Assembly (NCBI GenBank): GCA_947468785.1
Contig: CANIMS010000130.1
Coordinates: forward strand, 1-5,458
Length of the DNA: 5,458 bases
Source: Betaproteobacteria bacterium
GTDB taxonomy: Bacteria > Pseudomonadota > Gammaproteobacteria > Burkholderiales > Burkholderiaceae
Direction: 5' to 3'
In this document: positions 5,287 through 5,458 of the stretch, in pieces
Position numbering within the stretch: the stretch's first letter is position 1
Layout of the letters: the number at the start of each line of letters is the position of its first letter
Notes under the pieces: generated by a model
What the model was told of the DNA's origin: nothing
The model's database searches: none
Seen by the model: the letters and a program-made list of their open reading frames with translations, nothing else
Translations under genes and position numbers: made by a program

Positions 5287-5458
5287 ATTTCTGCGACTAG
5301 ATCCTGAACGCTCCGCCTGATGGCGCGTACTAGCTTGACCACGAGCACTACGTCTTCCAGAGCTTTCCTTTTTGGTTTTGCCATTAGGCTCCCGAAAAGA
5401 GCTAGGGGCCTCTATGGTTAAACCGTTATCTACCATTTTTTCTACTGATTTCATACCA
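5284..5458 (-). CDS. C-terminal end of an unidentified protein with a basic Ser/Arg-rich tail (cut by window edge)
   Basis: The minus strand is open from the right edge to the TAA at 5286-5284. From the first in-window ATG (5454-5452) it codes 56 residues starting MKSVEKMVDNGLTIEAP. The last 35 residues are low-complexity and strongly basic, with GKTKKESSGRRSARG near tail positions 25-39 and RSGSSRRN at the very end. Only one codon (GGT) is visible upstream of this ATG, so the frame may well continue beyond the window; a longer protein is more likely than a 56-aa one. Such tails occur on RNA-binding proteins such as DEAD-box helicases and RNA-modifying enzymes, but nothing diagnostic is visible, so no function is assigned. 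It runs in the same direction as cysM, 41 bp upstream, and may share its transcript. Confidence 0.6.
   Translation of the reverse strand, partial: GMKSVEKMVDNGLTIEAPSSFREPNGKTKKESSGRRSARGQASTRHQAERSGSSRRN

Overview
The window reads as ordinary core chromosome of a betaproteobacterium. Protein sequence character and gene content best fit a Burkholderiales / Polynucleobacter-like freshwater bacterium with moderate GC (mid-40s percent by eye). This placement is an inference from family resemblance; no marker gene was compared. There is no sign of an insertion sequence, phage, CRISPR array, tRNA or rRNA.

Layout, left to right. (1) 1-284, minus: the N-terminal 94 codons of electron transfer flavoprotein beta subunit (etfB), cut by the window edge. 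(2) 285-417: a 133-bp spacer holding an 8-bp inverted repeat and a LacI-type operator-like palindrome. (3) 418-2070, minus: a 550-aa AMP-forming acyl-CoA synthetase of the DmdB / medium-chain type. (4) 2094-3014, minus: a 306-aa zinc-dependent histone-deacetylase-family enzyme, 23 bp upstream of the synthetase. (5) 3015-3065: a 51-bp divergent promoter region. (6) 3066-4334, plus: a lipoprotein lytic murein transglycosylase (MltB/Slt35 type). (7) 4331-5242, minus: cysteine synthase B (cysM), converging on mltB so that the two stop codons share one TTAA. (8) 5243-5283: a short leader with a candidate six-codon upstream ORF. (9) 5284-5458, minus: the basic Ser/Arg-rich C-terminal end of an unidentified protein, cut by the right edge.

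How the genes may work together. The deacetylase-family gene, the acyl-CoA synthetase and etfB run in one direction and suggest an acid-activation / beta-oxidation unit: the synthetase makes acyl-CoA, an acyl-CoA dehydrogenase (not in the window) would oxidise it, and ETF would take the electrons. The deacetylase is the more interesting partner. The synthetase carries the P-X4-G-K motif around its catalytic lysine (K532), the context in which protein acetyltransferases are known to silence AMP-forming acyl-CoA synthetases. An adjacent Zn-dependent deacylase therefore suggests built-in reactivation. mltB (cell-wall turnover) and cysM (cysteine from sulfide or thiosulfate) look functionally unrelated to this unit and to each other.

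I found no clearly novel system. The best leads are the deacylase/synthetase pairing, a possibly leaderless mltB mRNA, the coupled mini-ORF before cysM, and several unexplained inverted repeats.
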